From contig JAFGFM010000083.1 of NCBI GenBank assembly GCA_016931115.1, positions 1 through 35,437 on the forward strand: a stretch of 35,437 nt of DNA, in the 5' to 3' direction. Every line of letters begins with the position of its first letter. Within the stretch, counting starts at the first letter, position 1. The notes beneath the pieces were generated by a model, which worked only from the letters and a program-made list of their open reading frames with translations, had not been told where the DNA came from and did not search any database. This DNA is from Deltaproteobacteria bacterium (GTDB lineage: Bacteria > Desulfobacterota > DSM-4660 > Desulfatiglandales > HGW-15). Position numbers and translations under genes: made by a program. This document shows, piece by piece, positions 8,966-18,198 of the stretch.

Positions 8966-10807
8966 TTACCCTTCAGATATTACAGGAAGAAATATAGAAA
9001 AACAGGCCCCGCCTTCCGGCCTGTTTGCTGCTGTTATCTCTCCGTTGTGTCGTTTTATTGTATTAAAAACAGTGGGAAGCCCAAGGCCTGTCCCTGCTGC
9101 TTTGGTAGTAAAAAAGGGATCAAAGATATAAATCAGGTTTTCAGGCGAAATGCCTGGGCCAGAATCTTCAACATCTATCCGCACGGCCGAGACCGGGTTT
9201 TCCCCCTCCTCTGCGAGTCTGCATTCGGTAAGGCTGACCCTGATATATATGCGGCCTTTTTCAGGCATTACCTCCAGGGCATTTATAAAAAGATTGATCA
9301 GCGCCTCTTCAAGGAGCTTTATGTCTCCCCTGATCTCCGGAAGGTTCGGAGCGACCATGGTTTCTATGGTGCATTCCTGCTTGTTTGCCATGGGGCGAAC
9401 AAGTGACACAACATCTCTTATCAGGTATCCAGTGGAAATATTTGAAAACTCCATCTCCTTTGGTTTTGTATAATCAAGCAGGCGGTTAATAGCGGCCTCT
9501 ATCCGGGATATCTGCCCCATTGCTATGCCAAAATCCTCTATAAACTCCGGTGATATCTCTATCTCCCCCTGTATTGATTCAAGAAACAGCTTTAACGATG
9601 TCAGAGGAGTGCGGATTTCATGGGCAACAGCAGCGCCAAGGCGTCCGAGGGCTGCAAATTTTTCAGACTGTTCGGCTATTATTTTAAAATGTTTAAGGGT
9701 CTCACCTGTTTCTTCAAGTTCGGCAGACTTGAGGTTGATTTTTTCAACAAGTGTGTCCTGTCGTTGCTTGATTTTCCGGGCCATATCATTAAAGGCACGG
9801 TACAGCACCCCTATCTCATCACTTCGCCTGGTATCAAGCTCTTCAGGAAAATACTCAGACTGGGCAAGGATCTTTGCCGACCTGCTAAGCCCCTGCACCG
9901 GGCGGATAAAATGATATGAAATCACCCAGGTGAGCACAAATGCGCTTCCTATTGCTGTCAGCATCATGAAACCGATTAAACGTTTCATACTGTCAGCGCT
10001 TTTGAATGCCTCAGCCTTGTCCTGTTCAACAACAATATACCAGTCTGTGCCCTCTACCCTGTGAGATCTTCCAAGCACCTCAATATTGCGGTAATCCCTG
10101 TATATGTTTTTCCGTTCACCCGGCCCGAAGGTATTTTTGAAGCTTCCTGAATGGGATATGTTTTCAGACAGGATACGCCAGGGCTCCTTGTGGGCAAGAA
10201 ATGTCCCGTTTCTATCAACAAGATAACACTCCCCTGTTTCTCCAAGTGAAACATGGAGTATGATGCTTATGATATTATGGGTACCGACCGTGCCAAGTAC
10301 GCTTCCGATCTTTTGGCCATTTTCATAAACAGGCGCTATTAACTGGAATGTTGATTCCTTTTCTTCTGGCAAATATTTAACCTGAGGAGCGGCAAGAGAG
10401 TCCTGATGGTCACTGTCAGCAACAGCTATCTCCGGGCCTTGAGGGTAATCACCCGTACTGTATACAGGTTCATTTTTGTCTGAAAATATGGATATGTCAT
10501 TATATACATTATACTGGTCACGAACCAGGTCAAGATAAGGGGCCATAAGGGCTGGCTCCATGGATTTCACAATTGATGTGCCTGCAATAACCTGCATATC
10601 CTGTTTTCGTTCCTGAAGCCACCGCTCAAGAATAACCGCCTTGTCAGCGGCAATGTTCTCTATCTGGCGTGATAACAGATTATTGATGACAGCCTCGGTG
10701 GTTTTTATGGAGAATATCCCGAAAACAAGGGGTGGAACAACTGCAAGCACAAGAAATAAAAAGACCAGTTTGTTTTTAAGATTAAAGATTTTTTTATATA
10801 AGTGCAA
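8966..10807 (-). CDS. Membrane sensor histidine kinase with periplasmic Cache-like domain
   Basis: A 613-aa kinase. Membrane segments lie at about 13-35 and 276-298 and flank a large extracytoplasmic region resembling a double-Cache sensor (VYNDISIFSDKNEPVYSTGDY, YLVDRNGTFLAHKE, EVLGRSHRVEGTDWYIVVEQD). A HAMP region (about 299-350) and a short coiled coil follow. The H-box has phospho-acceptor His396 in AVAHEIRTPLTSLK. The ATPase domain has the N-box INALEVMP, DSGPGIS, the F-box FDPFFTTK and GTGLGL. The start appears to be a TTG (10807) with AGAGGGG eight bases upstream; no in-frame ATG precedes the first membrane segment. It is coupled to the sigma-54 regulator downstream. The ligand is unknown, possibly a small organic acid. 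Confidence 0.93.
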   Translation of the reverse strand: MHLYKKIFNLKNKLVFLFLVLAVVPPLVFGIFSIKTTEAVINNLLSRQIENIAADKAVILERWLQERKQDMQVIAGTSIVKSMEPALMAPYLDLVRDQYNVYNDISIFSDKNEPVYSTGDYPQGPEIAVADSDHQDSLAAPQVKYLPEEKESTFQLIAPVYENGQKIGSVLGTVGTHNIISIILHVSLGETGECYLVDRNGTFLAHKEPWRILSENISHSGSFKNTFGPGERKNIYRDYRNIEVLGRSHRVEGTDWYIVVEQDKAEAFKSADSMKRLIGFMMLTAIGSAFVLTWVISYHFIRPVQGLSRSAKILAQSEYFPEELDTRRSDEIGVLYRAFNDMARKIKQRQDTLVEKINLKSAELEETGETLKHFKIIAEQSEKFAALGRLGAAVAHEIRTPLTSLKLFLESIQGEIEISPEFIEDFGIAMGQISRIEAAINRLLDYTKPKEMEFSNISTGYLIRDVVSLVRPMANKQECTIETMVAPNLPEIRGDIKLLEEALINLFINALEVMPEKGRIYIRVSLTECRLAEEGENPVSAVRIDVEDSGPGISPENLIYIFDPFFTTKAAGTGLGLPTVFNTIKRHNGEITAANRPEGGACFSIFLPVISEG

Positions 10808-10850
10808 CTTAAAAGCCCCTCTGATTATCCATGTACCAATGTATTTCTAT

Positions 10851-13430
10851 CTACTGCCAGTATAAAACAAGCTCCTGACTTACAACATTTGACCTGATGA
10901 TGAGGTTATTATCCTTCAAGTCGTAGACTTTTACAATATGAGAAAGCGCCTCATCCCCGGGGCGGAAATGTGCGAGCCTGTTAGTGACCCCTGAAAGCAT
11001 CTCCGGCCTGAAAATGACATCATCTTTTTCAGGGTAAATTGCACCGTAAAAAATAGAGGTCTCAGTAAGATCATGAAAAAAGTGTGTGCCGAATGAAAGA
11101 TCAGGTATCATGCTTCCTGCCGGATAGCTGATCTCCATAAGTGCTGTTATATGGTTGATCTCTGAAAATTTTACAGGGACACCCATAGCCGGTGTCTGGG
11201 TGCCCCATCTTCCCGGCCCCATGAGCAGTGCGGGATTTTTCCGGGGATCTATTATCTCCCTGTTAAGTTTCCCGATCAGCCTTGCCACGCTGTACTTTTC
11301 TGCAGGTGTTGATGCAGCATAGTTTTCAGGGTCCACCCAGATGAGCATGGTAACAGGCAAAACCACGTTGCCTCCCATGAAATTTCCTTCCATCCGGGTA
11401 AATACCTTTTCAGGGTCAACCTTATCAGTAAGAGGAATATTCACCGTATTGTATATGGTCTGAAATGGCCGGCACTGAAGCAGGTTGACCTGCATGCCAT
11501 GATTGAAATCATGGTTTACAGTAAACTCTATCTCTACCGGGACAGTATATGCCCTTTCTATGGTCTTCATCATCCTGCTCATGGTTTCTACCAGAGGCGT
11601 ATCCGTGAGGAGGGTGTCAAAGGTTAATACCCATCGCCTTTCTGGAAAAGGCTTGTCATAATTTTCTGCGCCAGGGTCGTTTACAGCAATTGATTTTATA
11701 TCTATGTCCGGGGCCTTTTCAATAAGTTCCGGCAATGATAAGGTCTTAAATGTGTTTTCTTTGAGATCCAGATAATCCACATAATGCTGGGAGTATTTTT
11801 TTATATCCTGCATACCGGCGAGGGGTTTTGTCAGGGGGTCATCCATTGCGATGATCCGGGGGTAGTCGGTTTCAACCCTGTTTACCGCACGGGTGCCCAG
11901 ACCCATCACAAGGCGCAGCATACCTGCCTCAGGGTTCATATCCTTTTTCCATACATAGGGGTTGCGTGAGAGGCCAACGCCTGCCAGTTCAGGGAAAAAA
12001 CAGTCATTATGGCCTGCCCCTGAGACCCTTTGAACTATAATGGCCATATGTTCATCTGTTTTATCAAGGCCGCGCTGCATCCTGTAAGAAAGGGCCTCTT
12101 CACTCATTGTACAGGCATAGATCCGTTTTATTGCCTCTTCAAATATCTCATAACGTTTTTCCGGAGAGGTATGGTTTACACAGAAATAGCTCTCATATCT
12201 CCCGGCAAAGGCGCTCCCGAATGCATCCTCAAGGAGACTGCTGGAACGCACTATAATGGGCGATTGCCCGAAATACTCAAGCATAAGCTCAAAGCGTTCA
12301 CGTACAGGGTCAGGGAAGGTCCCGGAGAGGATCTTTTCTCTCAGCTCCCCCGCCTTTTCAAAATACCCTTCGGGCGTTTTATGTGCCATAAAGGGTTTCC
12401 ACAATACATTCCTCACAATAAAGGAATAGAATACATCAGAGCCTATATAAAAGGAGTCATGGGGTTCAAGCATGTGTGCCCAGTCAAAACCCTCATCTTT
12501 CATCAATATCTTTCTGGAAAGCAGCATACCCAGGGCCTTGCCCCCTATAAACCCTGTCCCCATAAGTCTTTCCTTGATAAAAAGCAGGTCTTCAAGTGTG
12601 AAATATTTTCTGATAATGGCAGTCATCCGCCTGTTTCTGCTCAGGATCAGGCGGCTCAGGTATTCCACCCTGTCCTCCTTTTCAAGGGGGTCAGCGCCTG
12701 AGTGAATAAGCTCGCCGGCCTCAACAAAGAGGTGATCAAAGTAGTCAAGCGAACGCCTGGCATTTACTGAATTCTCCATCATCAGGTGGGAAAAGAGCCT
12801 TGAAGCTTCAACACTGTTTATAACGGGGACCAGGTCAGACCTCTCCTTGATGTGGGGGAAAAACATTGTAGAGGAATATCTGCCCTGCACCTTTATGGGG
12901 TGTATACATAGTTTACGTTCAAAGCTGTATAGGTCAATCAGTATCTGGGTAGTCTCCCTGATACCTGCAACCGCCTTGAATGAGTGATGATTTCTCAGTA
13001 TGGCAAAATAGGCAATGGTATTAAGTTCAAACAGATAGGGGCATGTGACAAAAAAAAAGTTGACGATCATCATGTCAGATGCCCATTCAAAGAGCAGATC
13101 AGAAAGGGAGTCAAAGACATAACATGTGTCACGTCCCTCAGTTGTTATGATATTGTGTATTGATGATGTAAATGATTCAAATCCGCCGGAGATATCCAGC
13201 GTATAGACCTGTATATTTTTTCTCGGCGCAAGAAGAGGCAGATGCCTTGCAAACCGGATATAAACGACCTTCTCACCGGTTGAAGTGGCATTGTTCACAA
13301 AATACGAGACCATTTTGCGGTATGCATCGATATCATCCACCTGCCATACCACATTATCGCCCCTGTGCAGGTAATCTATGATATTGTCAAGACTTTCCCA
13401 TCCTGTACTTACGTGCGAGTGATGTGACAT
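10851..13430 (-). CDS. PEP/pyruvate-binding (PPDK_N-like) protein with KaiC/RecA-like N-terminal domain
   Basis: An 859-aa protein. The first 190 or so residues (STGWESLDNIIDYLHRGDNVVWQVDD..., later CYVFDSLSDLLFEW) resemble a RecA/KaiC-type fold, but the P-loop is replaced by LHRGDNVVW, so ATP binding there is doubtful. The central part is the ATP-grasp domain of PEP synthase and pyruvate phosphate dikinase (GFIGGKALGM, SPIIVRSSSLLEDAFGSAFAGRYES, VNLLQCRPFQ). No phosphohistidine swivel domain or C-terminal PEP-binding barrel follows. It is therefore not a complete PEP synthase and more probably a regulatory or partial phosphotransferase. It precedes the histidine kinase by 43 bases, which suggests a signalling link. 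Confidence 0.75.
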   Translation of the reverse strand: MSHHSHVSTGWESLDNIIDYLHRGDNVVWQVDDIDAYRKMVSYFVNNATSTGEKVVYIRFARHLPLLAPRKNIQVYTLDISGGFESFTSSIHNIITTEGRDTCYVFDSLSDLLFEWASDMMIVNFFFVTCPYLFELNTIAYFAILRNHHSFKAVAGIRETTQILIDLYSFERKLCIHPIKVQGRYSSTMFFPHIKERSDLVPVINSVEASRLFSHLMMENSVNARRSLDYFDHLFVEAGELIHSGADPLEKEDRVEYLSRLILSRNRRMTAIIRKYFTLEDLLFIKERLMGTGFIGGKALGMLLSRKILMKDEGFDWAHMLEPHDSFYIGSDVFYSFIVRNVLWKPFMAHKTPEGYFEKAGELREKILSGTFPDPVRERFELMLEYFGQSPIIVRSSSLLEDAFGSAFAGRYESYFCVNHTSPEKRYEIFEEAIKRIYACTMSEEALSYRMQRGLDKTDEHMAIIVQRVSGAGHNDCFFPELAGVGLSRNPYVWKKDMNPEAGMLRLVMGLGTRAVNRVETDYPRIIAMDDPLTKPLAGMQDIKKYSQHYVDYLDLKENTFKTLSLPELIEKAPDIDIKSIAVNDPGAENYDKPFPERRWVLTFDTLLTDTPLVETMSRMMKTIERAYTVPVEIEFTVNHDFNHGMQVNLLQCRPFQTIYNTVNIPLTDKVDPEKVFTRMEGNFMGGNVVLPVTMLIWVDPENYAASTPAEKYSVARLIGKLNREIIDPRKNPALLMGPGRWGTQTPAMGVPVKFSEINHITALMEISYPAGSMIPDLSFGTHFFHDLTETSIFYGAIYPEKDDVIFRPEMLSGVTNRLAHFRPGDEALSHIVKVYDLKDNNLIIRSNVVSQELVLYWQ

Positions 13431-13462
13431 TTCTCCCTGTTAGCCCCGCCTCTGATAATACA

Positions 13463-13503
13463 ATGGATGATCTTACGGACCTTTGACCCGCAAGATCATC
13501 CAT
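13463..13503 (-). terminator. Hairpin after gdhA
   Basis: Twelve bases (13463-13474, ATGGATGATCTT) pair perfectly with 13492-13503, extended inward by three more pairs after one mismatch, with a 9-base loop. It lies 25 bases after the gdhA stop and upstream of the next minus-strand gene, so it probably ends the gdhA transcript. The following T-tract is weak. Confidence 0.5.
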
Positions 13504-13527
13504 CTTATGTTTTGAACAGAATCAGGT

Positions 13528-14901
<1,374 letters not shown>

Positions 14902-15444
14902 TTAGTTAGCGTATTTGTACTCCATAACTTCATAATCGCCATCATTCCTAATGGTGTAAATCTTTGCATATTTTTGTTTTAACTCTGTCGGTCTTTTCCA
15001 TTTATACCAGTGAATATCATCAGGGGTAATGCCGTCAATACCTGAGAACTCCATTTTTAATTCCTTCAGGTTGTCATATCCACTGCCAAAAAAGGGCAGT
15101 TTCGAAAAAAAAGGCCTGATGCTTCTCATATCTGTTGTTGCGGCAAAATGGGTGGGAAACAGTGGATCGCCAAAAACAAGGAGATATCGATCCGGAGATG
15201 AGGTTATATTGTAATCTGAAGGGATATCCTCCTTTTTTATCTCTTCAAAATGTTCCTTCAGTATTGCCCCTGCCTCTACATTATCCACATCATCAACAGA
15301 GAGGAGATCCGGGCATGTAAAATACCCGAAGATATAAAGTACAATACTGAAATTGCTTATCTGTTCATAGACAGGCTGTTCCCTTTCACACATCTTTGTT
15401 GTTTCATCAATCCTTTCCTTGACCAGAATACCCTCGGTGTTCAT
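14902..15444 (-). CDS. Unknown 180-aa protein upstream of gdhA
   Basis: I do not recognise this protein. From ATG 15444, which has a strong AGGAGGTGGATC before it, the product is 180 aa, soluble and acidic (MNTEGILVKERIDETTK...), with no signal peptide or membrane segment. Aromatic-rich stretches include FSIVLYIFGYFTCPDLL and RPFFSKLPFFGSGYDNL; the C-terminus IYTIRNDGDYEVMEYKYAN reads as strands. The frame is open further upstream to 15543 but has no ribosome site there. Because gdhA begins 18 bases after its stop, a role tied to glutamate dehydrogenase or nitrogen status is possible but unproven. Confidence 0.7.
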   Translation of the reverse strand: MNTEGILVKERIDETTKMCEREQPVYEQISNFSIVLYIFGYFTCPDLLSVDDVDNVEAGAILKEHFEEIKKEDIPSDYNITSSPDRYLLVFGDPLFPTHFAATTDMRSIRPFFSKLPFFGSGYDNLKELKMEFSGIDGITPDDIHWYKWKRPTELKQKYAKIYTIRNDGDYEVMEYKYAN

Positions 15445-15950
15445 GATCCACCTCCTTATAATGAGTATTAAAGAACTCTCCCGGTCAGCATAAAGAAAAA
15501 GCCGGGCATATGATATCTGCTTTAAACATAAGGCAAAGAGCATGCCAGCAATTTCATTTTTGAGAATAATTGATAACGTTAAGATATTACTGGTAAATCA
15601 AAAAGAGATGCCTGAATTGGATAAGGGGGTGGTGGTGAAAATTCACCAGACCTTTTATTATTTTACATGGCTTTTTATATTAATAACTTTTGAATGCCTT
15701 GCCAGGTCAGCAAAAACCTTATCCTGTGCATTTTTTGAACAGGGGTGGTGAAAAGACAGCATTGAAACAGGTAATCACGCGGCAAGGTAATAAAGGATAT
15801 TTTTGTGAGTAGATATTTGACATAATGATACCTGAGGTATTGCCTGCATCTGAAAAATTCATTTCAGGATCATTTTTATTTATGGACATCTCCATTATGC
15901 TGCTTAGATTAGAGAAAAAATTATCACGACAAAAAAAAGGAGGAATAGAG
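15445..15950. other. Intergenic region between divergent genes
   Basis: About 500 bases between divergent small genes. It should contain two promoters; I could not fix them. A perfect 13-bp palindrome (ATACCTGAGGTAT, 15828-15840) lies 110 bases before the 69-aa gene and could bind a regulator. An open frame at 15542-15751 has no ribosome site or familiar protein features and I do not call it. Confidence 0.4.
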
Positions 15951-16160
15951 ATGTCTAAAATGAGAATAGAGACACATCCCACACTGGAGGCATGTATTAC
16001 AGAAGATGGAAAGCTCTGTCTTAAACAGGAAGGCCTTGATGGCAAGGAAAATACCGTTCTTATTCCCCGTGAATATGCGGGAAAGATAATCAACTGGCTC
16101 CAGATCCTCTCTGATGAAAAGCGTGGGGCCGGTGATACGGATTTTATTGCAGAGGACTAA
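15951..16160 (+). CDS. Unknown 69-aa protein
   Basis: A small gene with a strong AAAGGAGGAATAGAG before ATG 15951. The 69-aa product (MSKMRIETHPTLEACITEDGKLCLKQ...) is acidic at the C-terminus and appears to form beta strands followed by one helix (REYAGKIINWLQILSDEK). I do not recognise the family. The good ribosome site and the following 13-bp terminator stem argue that it is real. The frame is open upstream to 15825, but that part lacks a ribosome site and reads as non-coding. Confidence 0.65.
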   Translation: MSKMRIETHPTLEACITEDGKLCLKQEGLDGKENTVLIPREYAGKIINWLQILSDEKRGAGDTDFIAED

Positions 16161-16189
16161 TAGCCGTTCAAATATCTAATTAACAGGTG

Positions 16190-16236
16190 AAAGGGATTTC
16201 AGAAACAAACGGCCTTTTATGCCCTGAAATCCCTTT
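16190..16236. terminator. Bidirectional terminator-like hairpin
   Basis: Thirteen bases (AAAGGGATTTCAG, 16190-16202) pair perfectly with 16224-16236, around a 21-base loop. The stem lies between the convergent 69-aa gene and the GAF gene, so it can serve both. The outer A/T pairs supply a short T-run in each direction. Confidence 0.65.
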
Positions 16237-16248
16237 GCTAAAATTCAC

Positions 16249-16878
16249 TTACATACCAGATGGCGGGGCACTGTGACCTGTGAAGACACTCGGGCCATGC
16301 TCATATGATGTGCGTACCCTGGGTCTGAATATCCTCGTGTCACGCATTGCCTTCAGGATCTCGATACTGTCTTTGTAACCCTGATTAACACGGCACATCT
16401 CCAGCGCCATGCCTGCTATCAGGGCCACAGCCTGCACAAAATTCATATCATCCATAATAAATTCCCATGGCTCTGAGGTATAAACCCTCATGCATCCTAA
16501 CGTCTTCTCACCAATTAGGATGGGTACAGAAAGGATGGAAGCTATGCCCTCCTTTCTTGCAGCCTCAGGGTACTGTATGCGCGGATCATCAGTAACATCA
16601 TATACGGCCTCGGGTTTTCCATTTTCAAGAGATGATGCAATGGAAAGAAGAGAGCTTACCGGGCCCTTGTCAAGGTATTCCTGGCTGAGCCCGTAGCTGC
16701 CAGCCAGTTTTAATTCATGGACCATCGGACTGAATAAAAACAGTGCGCAGCCTTTGACACCAAGTGCATTGGTTACGGCCTCAACTATATCCATAACAAT
16801 CTCCTTAGGGTCATGGAGTCTCGGTATGGCCTTTGTTATACGGATAAGTGTTTCATAATTGGTTTTTGGCTTTTCCAT
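16249..16878 (-). CDS. GAF-domain protein
   Basis: A 209-aa cytoplasmic protein made of essentially one GAF domain: ETLIRITKAIPRLHDPKEIVMDIVEAVTNALGVKGCALFLF at the start, then LKLAGSYGLSQEYLDKGPVSS and GIASILSVPILIGEKTLGCMRVYTSEP, all characteristic of GAF sensors. No kinase, cyclase or helix-turn-helix is attached, so it probably senses a small ligand and acts through a partner. The final 45 residues (YKDSIEILKAMRDTRIFRPRVRTSYE...) form a helix and a polar tail. AAGGAGG precedes ATG 16878. No partner gene is obvious, since its upstream neighbour region is a decayed gene. Confidence 0.85.
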   Translation of the reverse strand: MEKPKTNYETLIRITKAIPRLHDPKEIVMDIVEAVTNALGVKGCALFLFSPMVHELKLAGSYGLSQEYLDKGPVSSLLSIASSLENGKPEAVYDVTDDPRIQYPEAARKEGIASILSVPILIGEKTLGCMRVYTSEPWEFIMDDMNFVQAVALIAGMALEMCRVNQGYKDSIEILKAMRDTRIFRPRVRTSYEHGPSVFTGHSAPPSGM

Positions 16879-17170
16879 TTTGACCTCCTTTTTAAATTGT
16901 TAACATCCTTTACTGCCTGCACAAATACTGAGTGTTCGAGTCATCTGAATATCCAACCAAAAAAAGACTCTTCCTGTTTGCGAACTTTAAATATGCACTG
17001 GAAAAGGCCTGTTCAGAAAACTGTTGTTTAACATTATGATAAGAGAACATATACGGTAATGGAGTATTTGCGAGCAGTTCCGTATGCATTGAAAAGGAAA
17101 ATCAGCCCTGATATCAGCTGTAAGTTTTCAATATCAGATGACAATATTAGACCAGAATAGCTTACAGGTG
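16879..17170. other. Intergenic region without intact gene
   Basis: This stretch holds the presumed GAF promoter near its left end. On the minus strand 17034-17141 there is a short frame (SSDIENLQLISGLIFLFNAYGTARKYS...) that could be the decayed C-terminal part of the HEPN-like gene at 17171-17355, but the match is weak. Nothing else is convincing. Confidence 0.35.
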
Positions 17171-17355
17171 TCAATGAATGGTTTTAGGGGAAACCTTCTT
17201 TTCCAGTATCAAGTGGCCTATAAAAAGAGACCAGCTATAATGACCTTTTTCAAAAAGAGTTTCCATCACCGGAAAATCGTTGTTAGATGTCTTGCGATTC
17301 CTCCTATTTTATTTATGACATCTTTATTGACCCGTGAAGACATTATTTTATCCAT
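17171..17355 (-). pseudogene. Decayed HEPN-domain gene (two short frames)
   Basis: From ATG 17355, preceded by a textbook ACAGGAGGTAACC, a 29-aa frame runs to a TGA that overlaps an ATG at 17266 (TGATG). The second frame encodes 31 residues including LFEKGHYSWSLFIGHLILEK. This closely resembles the core helix of HEPN-domain proteins, where a motif of the type 'LF..G.Y.W.LF..HL..EK' precedes LLKA. Here the helix breaks off after EK, so the domain is incomplete. The pattern suggests a HEPN gene (usually part of a HEPN/nucleotidyltransferase toxin-antitoxin pair) damaged by frameshift and deletion. An intact pair of micro-genes with a coupled start is the alternative. Confidence 0.4.
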
Positions 17356-17373
17356 CTGGTTACCTCCTGTAAT

Positions 17374-17398
17374 AATGCTTACATCTAATGTAAACATT
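17374..17398. promoter_or_regulatory. Imperfect palindrome next to HEPN-like remnant, possible operator
   Basis: Arms AATGCTTACAT (17374-17384) and ATGTAAACATT (17388-17398) are inverted with one mismatch around CTA. The palindrome lies just upstream of the ribosome site of the minus-strand HEPN-like frame, the expected place for an autoregulatory operator. Confidence 0.4.
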
Positions 17399-17526
17399 AT
17401 TTGATGTCATTTTTTTATTGGAAAATGCAGACCTGTCATTGACGTCAGATTGATATCCTAAAAAATTGCGGGTTTCAGACAAGTGTGAATCTATATTAAA
17501 TAGTCAGGTTTCAAACCCTAAACTTC

Positions 17527-17555
17527 TTGACATCAAACTATCTGTCAGCTATAAA
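17527..17555 (+). promoter_or_regulatory. Sigma-70-type promoter of the TetR/acyl-CoA gene block
   Basis: TTGACA (17527-17532), a 17-base spacer and TATAAA (17550-17555) form a near-consensus housekeeping promoter. It lies 62 bases before the TetR gene and reads into the plus-strand block. Its -10 box abuts a perfect palindrome, so strong but repressible transcription is expected. Confidence 0.8.
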
Positions 17556-17568
17556 CCGAACGTTCGGT
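17555..17568. promoter_or_regulatory. Palindromic operator, probable TetR-family binding site
   Basis: ACCGAACGTTCGGT is a perfect 14-bp palindrome that begins at the last base of the -10 box and covers the likely transcription start. Its position 49 bases before a TetR-family gene suggests autorepression and control of the downstream genes, with release probably by an acyl-CoA. I saw no second full copy in the window. Confidence 0.75.
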
Positions 17569-17617
17569 AAAGTTAATTTCCAGGGTAAATATATGCCGGT
17601 TTCAGCAGGAATGGGAA

Positions 17618-18181
17618 ATGAATAAAAAAGAGCAGATACTTCAGGAAATAGCTGAATTGTTTTATGTGAACGGATATGAGAAGACATCCATAAGGGATAT
17701 CTCAAATGCCCTCAATATCAGCAAGCCCGGTCTTTATTATCATTTCACCAACAAGCAGGAGATGCTCTTTGATATGATCTATGACTTCATCGAGGGCACC
17801 AACAAGTATCTATTCAATGAATTATCTACCCTTAAAACCCCTGAAGAAAAGCTCCTCTGCATAATAATAAATCATATAGAATCATTTATTAAATACCCGG
17901 CCAGGATGAGGGTGCTTGTTTATGAGGCCCACTCCCTGGAAGATGACTATTACCAGAAGTTCAAGCAGAAACAGCGTGAATACATTGCTGTTATCAGGGA
18001 GATCCTTCAGGAAATAATGGAAAGGCATGACTCAAGAAGGAATATAAATGTTGTAACATTTACCCTTCTTGGTATGCTCAACTGGATTATACAGTGGTAT
18101 GAGCCCAAGGGAGTAGTATCGCCTGGTGAGCTCGCAGAGGAGATGTACACCTTTTTTATTAATGGCTTAAAGAATAGATAA
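17618..18181 (+). CDS. TetR-family transcriptional repressor
   Basis: A 187-aa regulator. The N-terminal helix-turn-helix is clear: EQILQEIAELFYVNGYEKTSIRDISNALNISKPGLYYHFTNKQEMLFDMI. The C-terminal ligand domain (about 60-187) is all-helical and is similar in style to regulators of fatty-acid degradation. It lies first in the block, directly behind a strong promoter with a palindromic operator, and 17 bases before an acyl-CoA ligase. It therefore probably represses the block until a CoA-thioester or the free acid binds. An AGGA-containing ribosome site precedes ATG 17618. MftR-like function is possible from context but cannot be shown. Confidence 0.92.
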   Translation: MNKKEQILQEIAELFYVNGYEKTSIRDISNALNISKPGLYYHFTNKQEMLFDMIYDFIEGTNKYLFNELSTLKTPEEKLLCIIINHIESFIKYPARMRVLVYEAHSLEDDYYQKFKQKQREYIAVIREILQEIMERHDSRRNINVVTFTLLGMLNWIIQWYEPKGVVSPGELAEEMYTFFINGLKNR

Positions 18182-18198
18182 ATTAATAAGGATATTTT

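Noticed and set aside
12030-12701. 223-aa open frame on the plus strand
   Set aside because: It lies fully inside the PEP/pyruvate-binding gene on the other strand, lacks a ribosome site and shows no recognisable protein features.
10851-13430. Complete PEP synthase
   Set aside because: The phosphohistidine and PEP-binding barrel domains are not visible, so the name would mislead.
15542-15751. 69-aa open frame on the plus strand
   Set aside because: No ribosome site and no familiar features; overlaps the region where divergent promoters are expected.
15818-15840. Promoter beginning with TTGACA before the 69-aa gene
   Set aside because: No acceptable -10 box lies 16-18 bases downstream.
17138-17404. 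88-aa open frame on the plus strand
   Set aside because: It is antisense to the HEPN-like remnant, which has the better ribosome site and the recognisable helix.
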